Positions 1-7,127 of a stretch of 10,505 nucleotides of DNA are shown in pieces. Source of the DNA: JBFLVQ01 sp040758525. Its GTDB lineage: Bacteria; Acidobacteriota; Blastocatellia; Chloracidobacteriales; JADJPF01. The position numbers and the translations under genes are program-made. Position 1 is the stretch's first letter. The number at the start of each line of letters is the position of its first letter. The DNA is taken from positions 1 through 10,505 of the forward strand of contig JBFLVQ010000316.1 of the NCBI GenBank assembly GCA_040758525.1. Direction: 5' to 3'. The notes beneath the pieces were generated by a model. That model was given only the letters and a program-made list of their open reading frames with translations, searched no databases and was not told where the DNA came from.

Positions 1-2
1 AT

Positions 3-101
3 CCTCAAACTGGGCTTTTCTTGTTTCCCGACAACCCTGTCACTTTGGAGCTTTTCAAATCTCTCAAAGAAGGCAAACTCTACAACTTGAATTTTTCATA
101 G
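3..101 (+). CDS. C-terminal end of an unrecognised protein (partial)
   Basis: An open frame enters from the left edge and ends at TAG (99-101), giving 32 residues. The tail contains FLFPDNPVTLELFKSLKEGK and looks like a natural protein end: a hydrophobic strand, a Pro-Asp turn, then a short amphipathic helix. The other two plus-strand frames read as low-complexity or basic peptide. I do not recognise the family and assign no function. The next gene on this strand starts 224 bases later, so this is probably the last gene of its transcript. Confidence is limited because only a short tail is visible. Confidence 0.5.
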   Translation, partial: PQTGLFLFPDNPVTLELFKSLKEGKLYNLNFS

Positions 102-121
102 GAGTATCAAGATGAGTGATA

Positions 122-150
122 GAAAGACTGCTTAGATACTAGGTCTTTTC
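122..150 (+). terminator. Weak stem-loop, possible terminator after the left-edge gene
   Basis: AAAGAC (123-128) can pair with GTCTTT (143-148), extended by a G-T wobble at 122/149, around a loop of about 14 bases. TTTTCTCTT follows. The stem is short and the loop large, so this is only a candidate. Its position just after the stop at 101 is what makes it plausible. Confidence 0.25.
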
Positions 151-286
151 TCTTGTAAGACTTTTTCTTGCTGTCAATGCTCGTCAAGTTTCTATTTAGT
201 ATTCTCGGTGACACTGGGCACAGCATAAATTTCATTTGTATTGACTGCTTATATCTACTGTAGACTGGTATAGGCATTGCTCTTAA

Positions 287-292
287 TATAAT
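287..292 (+). promoter_or_regulatory. Candidate -10 box for the AarF-family kinase gene
   Basis: A perfect TATAAT sits 34 bases upstream of the ATG at 326, which would give a short leader of roughly 25-30 bases. No good -35 box lies 16-18 bases upstream; the region at 263-269 reads GACTGGT. TTGACT at 241-246 is too far away. The hexamer and its placement are the only evidence. Confidence 0.35.
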
Positions 293-325
293 TCGGATGA
301 TCAAGCTGAGTCTGGTTAGCGAATT

Positions 326-2197
326 ATGTTATGGCGAATCAAGTATTTGACTCGGATTAAAGAGATTGCCTCAGTAATGCTAAAGTATGGTTTTCGCGAG
401 GAGATCATTCATCTTGGCTTGGGCGATATCTTTTCTGCCAGCCCCAGTAGTAGCGCCACTTCTTCGATCGCTCTGATTAGCAAACTCTCACTACAAGAGA
501 GCCAAGAGAAACTGGCGCCGGCCGAGCAGCCTAGTAAAGATACTGGTCCAAAACGCTTGCGCTTAGCACTACAGGATCTCGGCCCAGTCTTTGTCAAGGT
601 AGGGCAACTGCTTAGCACACGGCCAGATCTCTTACCTGAAAATTATATTGCCCAACTGCGCCTGTTACAGGATAGCAATGATTCTGTTCCTTTTGAGGCT
701 ATTGAGACCACTATAGAGCGAGAATTGGGTCATAAGATTAGCGAACTCTTTCTCAAGTTCGAACGTGAGCCGCTCGCTACTGCCTCGATCGGCCAGGCTC
801 ATATTGCATTGCTATCGGATGGTCGAGAAGTTGTTGTCAAGGTTCAGCGGCCAAACATCTTTAACCAAATTCAAGATGACCTAGAGTTACTCAGCGAACT
901 CGCCCTCTTTGTCACACGCCGTAGCCAACAGAGCCATCGATATGATTTACCAAATATAATTGATACATTGGCACGCACGCTTATACATGAACTCAACTAC
1001 CTGAACGAAGCACGTAATACCCGCGCTCTACAAAAGAGCTTGCGTAGCTTTCCCCATATTATCGTGCCCGATGTTATCGATGCCTATTCAAGCAAGCATG
1101 TGCTCACTACCATACGTATACATGGTGTTAAAGCGGCAGAAGCTAGTGAGCAAGGACTGATAGAGAAAGATCTTAAACCGATCGCAACCGAATTAGCACG
1201 CAGCTACATAAAGCAGCTCTGTGTCGATGGTTTTTTCCATAGCGATCCGCATCCAGGCAATCTACTGCTTGTCTATCCAAACAAGCTTCCCTGCAATTCA
1301 TCTGATGGCAAGCGAGGAAGTAAAAAGAAGCCATTTCTGCAGGTCAAAATAGATACAGAATATGGTATAGGCGCACATGAAGGCTCTTTGAACGCGGGCT
1401 TTTCACTTGCCGAAGAACCTTCGCCACTCCCTTCAGTAGCGCTAATAGATTGTGGTATGGTCAGTTGTCTAACACGCTCATTCCAGGAGAAGCTGTTGCA
1501 ATTGCTCTTCTTTCTCAGCGAAAATCATGGTGAAAGAGTCGCAGAGATAGCAATTGAGATGGGCCAGCCGCTGGCAGATTTTGATGAGAAGAGTTTCCGT
1601 ACCTGGGTAACAGATCTGGTCTCACAATACTCCCGTGCTACGCTTGAATCGATGGATTTAGGTCATTTGATCTTCCGTATCATCCAGGCTGCTACCCACA
1701 ATGGCCTACAAGTACCGGCAGAACTGACTATGATTGCCAAGACGCTCTTCAACCTGGATATTACCCTGATACGACTGTCGCCAAACTTTAAGCTTGCCGA
1801 TGTTGTACGTAATTATGCCTTGGAAATGGTAACAGAAAAGTTTCGACAAGAACTCTCCTTCGCGAACTTCTACTCTCAGGCTGTGCAAGTCCAACATCTA
1901 GTTACTGACTTGCCGAAAAAGATCGATAAGATGATCGATCAGCTCAATGATGAAGAGTTTGAATTGCGTGTTCATATCGATCGATCGAAAGATATTCTCA
2001 AGGCAATTCAGAAGGTTGCTAATCGTATTACTATGGGTATGATCACTGCTGCGATTATCATCGGCTCAGCCATTATTATGCATATTCATACCAATTTTCA
2101 GCTCTTTGGCTATCCTGGTATTGCGATTATTGGGTTTCTCCTCGCCTCTGGCTTTGGCGCTTATCTGATCATCAGTATGATTCTAAACGATCAATGA
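326..2197 (+). CDS. ABC1/AarF/UbiB-family atypical kinase-like membrane protein
   Basis: A 623-residue protein of the ABC1 (AarF/UbiB/COQ8) protein-kinase-like family, which in characterised members supports isoprenoid quinone biosynthesis by an ATP-dependent role at the membrane. Visible motifs in order are the KxGQ motif (KVGQ, 91-94, then LLSTRPDLLP), the ATP-loop segment ATASIGQAH (151-159), the nucleotide-binding lysine in VVKVQRP (K172), the ExD region as HELNYLNEA (221-229), the catalytic loop HSDPHPGN (305-312, D307), and the metal-binding LIDCGM (D375). Two hydrophobic helices near the C-terminus (about 569-587 and 596-618) should anchor it in the inner membrane. The ATG at 326 has little Shine-Dalgarno, but the residues after it (IKEIASVMLKYGF) match the usual start of the domain. 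Two oddities are an insertion of about 40-45 residues between the catalytic loop and LIDCGM, and Asn224 where the family usually has Asp. The family is confident; the exact substrate or quinone is not. Confidence 0.93.
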   Translation: MLWRIKYLTRIKEIASVMLKYGFREEIIHLGLGDIFSASPSSSATSSIALISKLSLQESQEKLAPAEQPSKDTGPKRLRLALQDLGPVFVKVGQLLSTRPDLLPENYIAQLRLLQDSNDSVPFEAIETTIERELGHKISELFLKFEREPLATASIGQAHIALLSDGREVVVKVQRPNIFNQIQDDLELLSELALFVTRRSQQSHRYDLPNIIDTLARTLIHELNYLNEARNTRALQKSLRSFPHIIVPDVIDAYSSKHVLTTIRIHGVKAAEASEQGLIEKDLKPIATELARSYIKQLCVDGFFHSDPHPGNLLLVYPNKLPCNSSDGKRGSKKKPFLQVKIDTEYGIGAHEGSLNAGFSLAEEPSPLPSVALIDCGMVSCLTRSFQEKLLQLLFFLSENHGERVAEIAIEMGQPLADFDEKSFRTWVTDLVSQYSRATLESMDLGHLIFRIIQAATHNGLQVPAELTMIAKTLFNLDITLIRLSPNFKLADVVRNYALEMVTEKFRQELSFANFYSQAVQVQHLVTDLPKKIDKMIDQLNDEEFELRVHIDRSKDILKAIQKVANRITMGMITAAIIIGSAIIMHIHTNFQLFGYPGIAIIGFLLASGFGAYLIISMILNDQ

Positions 2198-2264
2198 GTG
2201 TGTTGTTTTCTTATCGAACCATTTATGCTGGTCTAAGCGTAGTTAAACTTAATATAGTAAATAT

Positions 2265-2270
2265 GGAGGG
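2265..2270 (+). promoter_or_regulatory. Ribosome binding site GGAGGG that fixes the lipoprotein start
   Basis: GGAGGG lies 7 bases before the ATG at 2278. It is the strongest Shine-Dalgarno in this part of the window. It argues that translation starts at 2278, not at the in-frame ATG at 2194 that overlaps the stop of the kinase gene. With the start at 2278 the protein begins with a lipoprotein-type signal, without a 28-residue extension. Confidence 0.7.
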
Positions 2271-2277
2271 TTCAGCT

Positions 2278-2694
2278 ATGCGATTATTTGACTTTTCAAG
2301 ATCTGAAGTGAAAATAGCGACTTTCTACCACAACCCTATCACGCTCTTTTTCATTAGTCTTACGCTTTTGTTTACAGCTTGTAAAAGCTCACCTTCAGAT
2401 AACGAGATCAAACAAGCAATAATAGAAAATTTTAACTCTGCTCAGAAGGCTAATCTGAAAATTGGCTCCTTTGAGTTAAAGGCCGGTACTAGTGTAAAAG
2501 TAGATCTTGTCGAGGTCAAACAGATAGGCGAATTTAATGAGCAAGAAAAATATTGGCCTGTGAGAGCAAGAGTAAAGGGAACATATGAAGCCAATATCCT
2601 AATTACAGCAAGAGTCGACTTTGATCAAGAATTAGATTTTAAGCTCTATCAAGAGAATAATGGGAATTGGAAGGCTTCTCCATTAGATCGCTAA
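2278..2694 (+). CDS. Small putative lipoprotein, unknown function
   Basis: A 138-residue protein. A fairly long basic/polar N-region (1-20) is followed by a hydrophobic core (ITLFFISLTLLF, 21-32) and a lipobox-like LFTAC, with Cys35 as the likely lipidated residue and Lys36 next to it. Phe at -3 is less usual than Leu. The mature part starts with a Ser/Pro linker and then a compact alpha+beta domain (about 40-138), with an N-terminal helix (NEIKQAIIENFN) and alternating strands containing VDLVEVKQIG and YWPVRARVKGTYEANI. This shape recalls NTF2-like or cystatin-like secreted domains, but that is a guess. The gene starts 80 bases after the AarF-family kinase on the same strand and is probably co-transcribed. 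The frame is open back to an ATG at 2194 that overlaps the kinase stop (ATGA), but the strong ribosome binding site supports 2278. No conserved catalytic motif was seen. Confidence 0.75.
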   Translation: MRLFDFSRSEVKIATFYHNPITLFFISLTLLFTACKSSPSDNEIKQAIIENFNSAQKANLKIGSFELKAGTSVKVDLVEVKQIGEFNEQEKYWPVRARVKGTYEANILITARVDFDQELDFKLYQENNGNWKASPLDR

Positions 2695-2727
2695 GGCAAC
2701 CACTCAGCACCAACTGATAGAATAACA

Positions 2728-3252
2728 CTACTGAAGAGACTGGCGGCATCGGGATAACTTTAACTTAAGACTGGAATATACCATCAAACAGAATGATATA
2801 AAGAATAGATAGGCTAAGCTTTCATAGTAACCGATACCAAATAATTCAAATACTGGTCTAAATAAATATGCTATTGGTTCTACAACAAGTTCTATCAATG
2901 CAATTACCGCATCAATCCCTCTTTGCCATACAAGAGATTTAGAAGGAAATATATTTATCAACACCAACACACCAAAAGATATTGTGCTTATAAAAAAACC
3001 TAATGCAAACATAGCATTTACAAATGACCTAAATCGATAATGGATATCTATGTCATATGTATGCTTAAGATTGTTCTGTTTTAAGTTATCAAACTCTAAA
3101 GTAGCTAAACCGGAGCTATTATTAATTATCAAGCCGCTACAACGTGAACAATAGTTTGAAGATGGATCATAACAATCAGATTGATGGCATACTTCACATC
3201 TTTTAGGCTGGTATTCATTTTTAATTTTTACTTTATCAAGTGGTTTATCCAT
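2728..3252 (-). CDS. Zinc-ribbon membrane protein, unknown function
   Basis: A 174-residue protein. Near the N-terminus is a cysteine cluster of treble-clef or zinc-ribbon type: Cys19-x2-Cys22 and Cys35-x2-Cys38, with an extra Cys27. After a polar linker come hydrophobic segments at about 77-101, 113-131 (with Glu121 and Glu125, so perhaps amphipathic or re-entrant) and 143-163, then a short basic tail. This suggests a cytoplasmic metal-binding ribbon attached to a two- or three-pass membrane domain. The gene starts 32 bases after the stop of the panE-like gene on the same strand, so they probably share a transcript, and it converges on the lipoprotein gene, ending 33 bases from it. An AGAGGAG sequence exists upstream but is about 15 bases from the ATG, a long spacing. 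An in-frame TAA 12 bases before the ATG excludes a longer protein. I do not recognise a named family. Confidence 0.72.
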   Translation of the reverse strand: MDKPLDKVKIKNEYQPKRCEVCHQSDCYDPSSNYCSRCSGLIINNSSGLATLEFDNLKQNNLKHTYDIDIHYRFRSFVNAMFALGFFISTISFGVLVLINIFPSKSLVWQRGIDAVIALIELVVEPIAYLFRPVFELFGIGYYESLAYLFFISFCLMVYSSLKLKLSRCRQSLQ

Positions 3253-3284
3253 TAGTTTTAATTAGTGCTCCTCTAGCAAATAAA

Positions 3285-4340
3285 CTATCGATGTTTTGCA
3301 CTCATAACTTTATCTTCTGAAATACTGACACTAAGCCGTTTTGCCAGCTCTGATGCAGATAGGCAGGGTACCTGACCTGTCTGCTCTGCTTCTTTGATCA
3401 TTGCAACAATCGCTTTATTGACAGGAGCAGCAAGTTTGTGCTGACCTGCCAAGTTAAGAATTTCACCATTGATGTAATCTATCTCGGTTTTGCGTGCCCT
3501 TTGTAGATCTTGCCACATTGAAGAACGCGCTTGAGGATCAATTTTGATCATTCCAGATGCAATTCGAAAGAACAAAAAATCTGGTAGTGAAAGAATAAAT
3601 GGAGCTATCGTAGGGATTAAACTCCCTGAGCTTTGCGGACGAATTCCAGATTGTTTCAGTATGGAGAGGGCCTCACGCATGGCTGCTGCGATAATCTTGC
3701 GATAGCCCACCTGGGAAAGTTCTTCGCGCAGAGTAACTCCTGCTAATGCATTAATAGCGTTGTTGAGATTAAAGATCAATTTCCCCCATAATATCCCTTG
3801 CACATTTGTGCTCCCTTTAGCTTCTAGCCCTGCATTATGCAATGCAGAAAGCACTTTTTCAGTAGAATTGATATGCTCCTCAACTATCAGCATACCACTC
3901 GTTCCACAATGAAAATGTGCTCCTGGATTCCACACTACATTAAAGGGAACCATTCCTGCCAATACTTCTGTTTGAGTCAGAATTGAACGTAGTGTTGTGG
4001 CATTTCGCACACCATTCTGAAAACTCACTACGATTGTTCGGTCTCCTACTACACTCTTGAGTTGGTGAGCAGTCTCCTCTGTGACCATGCTTTTCAATGT
4101 AACTAAGATCAAATCTCGATCAGCAAGAGCGTTAATATCTGTGGTGCACTTTACCTGTTCCGGGGAAAGATATGTTCTCTTCCCTCTAAAATCCGTAATC
4201 AACAGTCCATTGTCATGAATCTCCTGTGCCAACTTTTCACGCCCGACAAGGATGGTATCGATACCTGCAGAAATGAAATGTGCACCAAGATAGCAACCAA
4301 TGCTACCAGCACCCAAAATGCCAATATTGGTTAGTTTCAT
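3285..4340 (-). CDS. panE: 2-dehydropantoate 2-reductase (ketopantoate reductase, PanE/ApbA family)
   Basis: A 351-residue cytoplasmic enzyme expected to reduce 2-dehydropantoate to pantoate with NADPH, a step of pantothenate (vitamin B5) and CoA synthesis. The N-terminal Rossmann fold carries GAGSIG (10-15), VTLKS (with Lys83) and FQNGV (Asn109). The C-terminal helical domain has the family signature WGKLIFNLNNAINAL, with the expected catalytic Lys187, and SSMWQDLQRARKTEIDYING (273-292), with the substrate-binding Ser pair and Glu286. It is somewhat longer than E. coli PanE (303 residues), mainly in the C-terminal domain and tail. A GTG at 4343 lies one codon upstream, but AGGAG (4351-4347) is 6 bases from the ATG at 4340 and only 3 from the GTG, so I chose the ATG. 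It heads a likely operon with the zinc-ribbon membrane protein. The family also contains paralogues acting on other 2-keto acids, so the exact substrate is inferred. Confidence 0.87.
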   Translation of the reverse strand: MKLTNIGILGAGSIGCYLGAHFISAGIDTILVGREKLAQEIHDNGLLITDFRGKRTYLSPEQVKCTTDINALADRDLILVTLKSMVTEETAHQLKSVVGDRTIVVSFQNGVRNATTLRSILTQTEVLAGMVPFNVVWNPGAHFHCGTSGMLIVEEHINSTEKVLSALHNAGLEAKGSTNVQGILWGKLIFNLNNAINALAGVTLREELSQVGYRKIIAAAMREALSILKQSGIRPQSSGSLIPTIAPFILSLPDFLFFRIASGMIKIDPQARSSMWQDLQRARKTEIDYINGEILNLAGQHKLAAPVNKAIVAMIKEAEQTGQVPCLSASELAKRLSVSISEDKVMSAKHR

Positions 4341-4346
4341 CACCGT

Positions 4347-4351
4347 CTCCT
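4347..4351 (-). promoter_or_regulatory. Ribosome binding site AGGAG of the panE-like gene
   Basis: Read on the minus strand, AGGAG is followed by six bases (ACGGTG) and then ATG. The spacing fits the ATG at 4340 and disfavours the GTG at 4343. Confidence 0.65.
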
Positions 4352-4410
4352 GACAGTCACGCTTGAGTCAAAACTATTCAACCACAATTCACAGTCTGAA
4401 ACTTAATAAT

Positions 4411-4416
4411 ATTATA
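4411..4416 (-). promoter_or_regulatory. Candidate -10 box for the panE-like operon
   Basis: A perfect TATAAT on the minus strand lies about 70 bases upstream of the panE start. The -35 region is poor: TTGGAT is present but only 13 bases away. An 11-base perfect palindrome, TGGTAATACCA (4420-4430), lies between these two elements and could be a regulator contact site, though one this short can arise by chance. Confidence 0.3.
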
Positions 4417-4506
4417 TAGTGGTAATACCATCCAATAGCAACAACCCCGTTATCCAAATTTACTAAAAGACATGACTGCTTTTATTACACTATTACGCGT
4501 CTTCTA

Positions 4507-4535
4507 TTGAGAGATATTGTAGAAACCGCTATTTC
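4507..4535 (+). promoter_or_regulatory. Candidate promoter for the secreted-protein locus
   Basis: TTGAGA (4507-4512) and TATTTC (4530-4535) are separated by 17 bases and lie 37 bases before the ATG at 4572. Both hexamers match the sigma-70 consensus only partly. The position in a divergent intergenic region is the main support. The gene's ribosome binding site, AAGGGA at 4561-4566, is good. Confidence 0.25.
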
Positions 4536-4571
4536 GTCAATTAATCTGCTAACAATTAAAAAGGGACCGTA

Positions 4572-6218
4572 ATGAAAGCGAAGCTATTATTATTATTCAT
4601 CAGCTTGTTTTTCATCGCTATTTTAAATCCTTGGTACAAACCTGTATTAATGGCAAAACAGAATGAGCAATCGACTGGTATTAGCCCACTGGTAACAGTT
4701 ATGGTTACTAATACTGCTGATAGCGGGGCAGGATCGTTACGCACAGCAATAACGACTACCAATCAAAACCCTAGTAGTGTTATTCAATTTAATATACCTA
4801 CCAATGATCAGGGTTTCGATGCCAAAACTGGCACATTTAACATAAGACTGCTCTCACCACTGCCAGCTATCACAGCCAACTCAACAACTATTGATGGCAC
4901 AACTCAACCAGTAACAACAGCGATTGGTCCTAGGATTGTTATTAATGGTAGTCTGGTTACTGGAGCTGCTAACGGGCTGGTACTTAACTCTGCTAATAAC
5001 ACTATTAAAGGATTAATAATCAACAACTTTTTCTCCGGTGCAGGCATTCTTATTGCTGGCCCTAACAGCAATAACAACACTGTCGTAGGTTGTTTTATTG
5101 GTACAGATGCAACTGGCAAGGCAAGCGCTGGTAATCAAGTAGGTGTGCGTATTCGCAGTGGTGCAAAATCGAATACTATTGGCAACAATGGCCTTCTCAA
5201 TACCAATATAATCTCAGGCAATCTTAATGAAGGTGTTATTATTACTGACATTGGCACAGATGCCAATATTGTCGCTGGCAATACTATTGGCCTAAATGCT
5301 CTTTCTACACGCGATCAGTTGGCCAACCTAAGTCATGGTATTACTATCACTAGTGGAGCAAAAGCTACTACTGTCACATTCAATACCATTGCTGGTAATA
5401 TGGGTAATGGTATTCTGATTACAGATAATGGTACAAGCAGCAATATTATTCAGAACAATCTGATTGGTACAATAGGCAACAACATCGCACGTGGTAACAA
5501 TCAAAAAGGTATTGCCATTGTCAATGGTGCATCTCTCACCATAATTGGTGGTGTCAACACTGGTAATACCATTGCTTTTAATGGCGCGGCTGGTATCGCT
5601 GTAGGTGGTAGCTCCGGCGACACAGGCACAATAAGAAATAGGATCTCACGTAACTCAATCTTTGCTAATGGTGGTCTAGGCATAGATTTAGGCAGTGATG
5701 GTATAACCAGTAACGATGTTGGTGATAATGATAGTGGACCTAATGCATTAAACAATGCTCCGGTAATTACTGGTATAATACCAACAAACAATGGCAATGT
5801 TATGGTTACCGGCACAGTCAATGCCATTGGTTCTACGCCTGTGAATGTAGAAGTATTTACTAACCTGATCTCAAACTCATCGAATAATCCATCCGGTTTT
5901 GATGAAGGTCAAACCTTTGTTGGTGCAATTACAACCATTTCTGGCTCATTTAGTGTAGCGATTCCTGCTATCTCACAAATGACTGTCACGGCAACCGCTA
6001 CCGATAATAGTGATAACACTTCAGAGTTTTCAAATGCTTTTCAAATTAACAACAATCTACCCGATCTACTTGCTGCAGATCTGGTCAGCACACCAACCAC
6101 ACTAGCTCCTGGTGAAATGGTTAAACTGCGCTTTAACATTAGAAACCAGGGGTTGACTTCGGCATTAACTGCACGTCATACAGTGGTGTTTTCAAATGAT
6201 AGCGCTATCGATCTATAA
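4572..6218 (+). CDS. Secreted beta-helix surface protein, N-terminal part ending at an in-frame stop
   Basis: A 548-residue frame with ATG behind AAGGGA. Residues 1-28 form a Sec signal peptide (MKAK, then LLLLFISLFFIAIL). The segment NTADSGAGSLRTAI (47-60) is the usual lead-in of secreted right-handed beta-helix proteins. From about 105 to 380 there are Asn/Gly-rich helical rungs with repeats such as NNTIKGLIINNF, NIISGN and NTIAGN, ending in NSIFANGGLGIDLGSDG, a recognisable cap of this class. An Ig-like segment follows (about 395-490, TATATDNSDNTSEFSNAF), then the first half of a CARDB repeat (about 495-548). The frame stops in the middle of that fold, and the same reading frame resumes at once downstream with the other half. 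The protein is probably exported to the surface or medium, possibly for adhesion or carbohydrate binding. No catalytic motif was seen. As a stand-alone product it would end in a half-domain, so the locus is best read as one interrupted gene (4572-7730). Confidence 0.85.
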   Translation: MKAKLLLLFISLFFIAILNPWYKPVLMAKQNEQSTGISPLVTVMVTNTADSGAGSLRTAITTTNQNPSSVIQFNIPTNDQGFDAKTGTFNIRLLSPLPAITANSTTIDGTTQPVTTAIGPRIVINGSLVTGAANGLVLNSANNTIKGLIINNFFSGAGILIAGPNSNNNTVVGCFIGTDATGKASAGNQVGVRIRSGAKSNTIGNNGLLNTNIISGNLNEGVIITDIGTDANIVAGNTIGLNALSTRDQLANLSHGITITSGAKATTVTFNTIAGNMGNGILITDNGTSSNIIQNNLIGTIGNNIARGNNQKGIAIVNGASLTIIGGVNTGNTIAFNGAAGIAVGGSSGDTGTIRNRISRNSIFANGGLGIDLGSDGITSNDVGDNDSGPNALNNAPVITGIIPTNNGNVMVTGTVNAIGSTPVNVEVFTNLISNSSNNPSGFDEGQTFVGAITTISGSFSVAIPAISQMTVTATATDNSDNTSEFSNAFQINNNLPDLLAADLVSTPTTLAPGEMVKLRFNIRNQGLTSALTARHTVVFSNDSAIDL

Positions 6219-7127
6219 GACCGTATGTTGACTAGTGTTACTACTAATATGCTCTCTTCAGGCGCTGCTCAATCATTTACTGTTGATGTCGCAATACCGG
6301 CTGATAGCCCAATTGGAGCAGTGTTTATTGGTGTAATCGCAGATTCTGGTAGTAATATAGCAGAATCGCAAGAAGGCAATAACATTGCCATGCTAAGAAT
6401 TACTACTGTAGCAAGGCCTGATCTTACTGTGCGCAATCTACAGGTCTCCTCTACTACTGTCAAGCTTGGTGATCGTGTACGTGTAAGTTTCTCTATATTG
6501 AATCAAGGTAATACATTTGCTCTATCTCATATGCAGGAGATAAGACTCTCAAATGATAATACCATTGGCACAGATGATCTGTTATTAACCAGCTTAACTA
6601 GTGGTCCAATAAGTGGAGGAGCAACAGAACAGTTTGTCGTAGATATATCGCTACCTACTAATCTTACACCAGGAAGTTTCTTCCTAGGGGTTATCACTGA
6701 TGCTCGTAGTAGTCTGGTAGAAAGCAATGAGATTAATAATACTGCCAGTGTAAATATTATGATAACTGGTCAAGCCGATTTTGATATTACTGAGCTACTG
6801 GTAACGCCAGCCATTGGCGCACCCGGTGCACAAGTTGCGCTTAACTTTAAGCTCAACAATCGTGGCACACTGGCAGCGCCAGCCAATACAGTGGAAGTAA
6901 GGTTTTCTAATAACCCTACTATTGACAACAACAGCCAACTGCTAGGAACAGTTAATGCCAATGCTATCAATGCTGGACAATCTATCACACTAAGTTTCAA
7001 TGCCGCCATTCCTAAAGGTATTGCGTTAGGACGTTACTTTATAGGAGTGGTTGCCGATGCACGTACGGCAGTGGTTGAATCAAATGAGAGTAACAATATT
7101 GCTACAGTAACATTTGATGTTGCTGAT
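6054..7127 (+). repeat. Three tandem CARDB-domain repeats at protein level
   Basis: Three units of nearly equal size follow one another in one frame: 6054-6410 (119 codons), 6411-6770 (120) and 6771-7127 (119). Each has an opening PDL/ADF strand, a middle N-Q/R-G motif (RNQG, LNQG, NNRG), a SND/SNN turn, a G-x-F/Y-F-I/L-G-V strand and a closing ESxExNN motif. This is the pattern of CARDB (cell-adhesion-related, bacterial) Ig-like domains. The first unit contains the TAA at 6216-6218. Identity between units is low at DNA level, so this is an old domain duplication and not a recent tandem repeat. Confidence 0.75.
6216..6218 (+). other. In-frame TAA interrupting the surface-protein gene
   Basis: The codons read GAT CTA TAA GAC CGT ATG in one unbroken frame. 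Aligning repeat 1 (SNDSAIDL-stop-DRMLTS) with repeat 2 (SNDNTIGTDDLLLTS) needs no gap, and the stop falls where repeat 2 has Asp and repeat 3 has Asn. A single substitution from GAA, AAA, CAA, TAT or TAC would explain it. TAA also ends the lipoprotein, P450 and SDR genes here, so a changed genetic code is not indicated. Confidence 0.85.

Noticed and set aside
107..304. Minus-strand frame of 65 codons in the gap before the kinase gene
   Set aside because: The peptide is basic with no domain-like pattern, has no ribosome binding site that I can see, and overlaps a region with promoter-like sequence for the gene on the other strand.
2194..2277. 28-residue N-terminal extension of the lipoprotein from the ATG overlapping the kinase stop
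   Set aside because: GGAGGG at 2265-2270 correctly spaced to the ATG at 2278 fits better, and the extension would bury the lipoprotein signal far from the N-terminus.
5501..5827. Minus-strand frame of 108 codons within the beta-helix gene
   Set aside because: It is rich in Pro, Leu and Val because it is the antisense of Asn/Gly/Thr-rich coding repeats. The plus-strand frame has a clear signal peptide and fold.
6216..6218. Stop-codon reassignment as an explanation of the TAA in the surface-protein gene
   Set aside because: TAA serves as the normal terminator of the lipoprotein, P450 and SDR genes, TGA ends the kinase gene and TAG ends both minus-strand genes.
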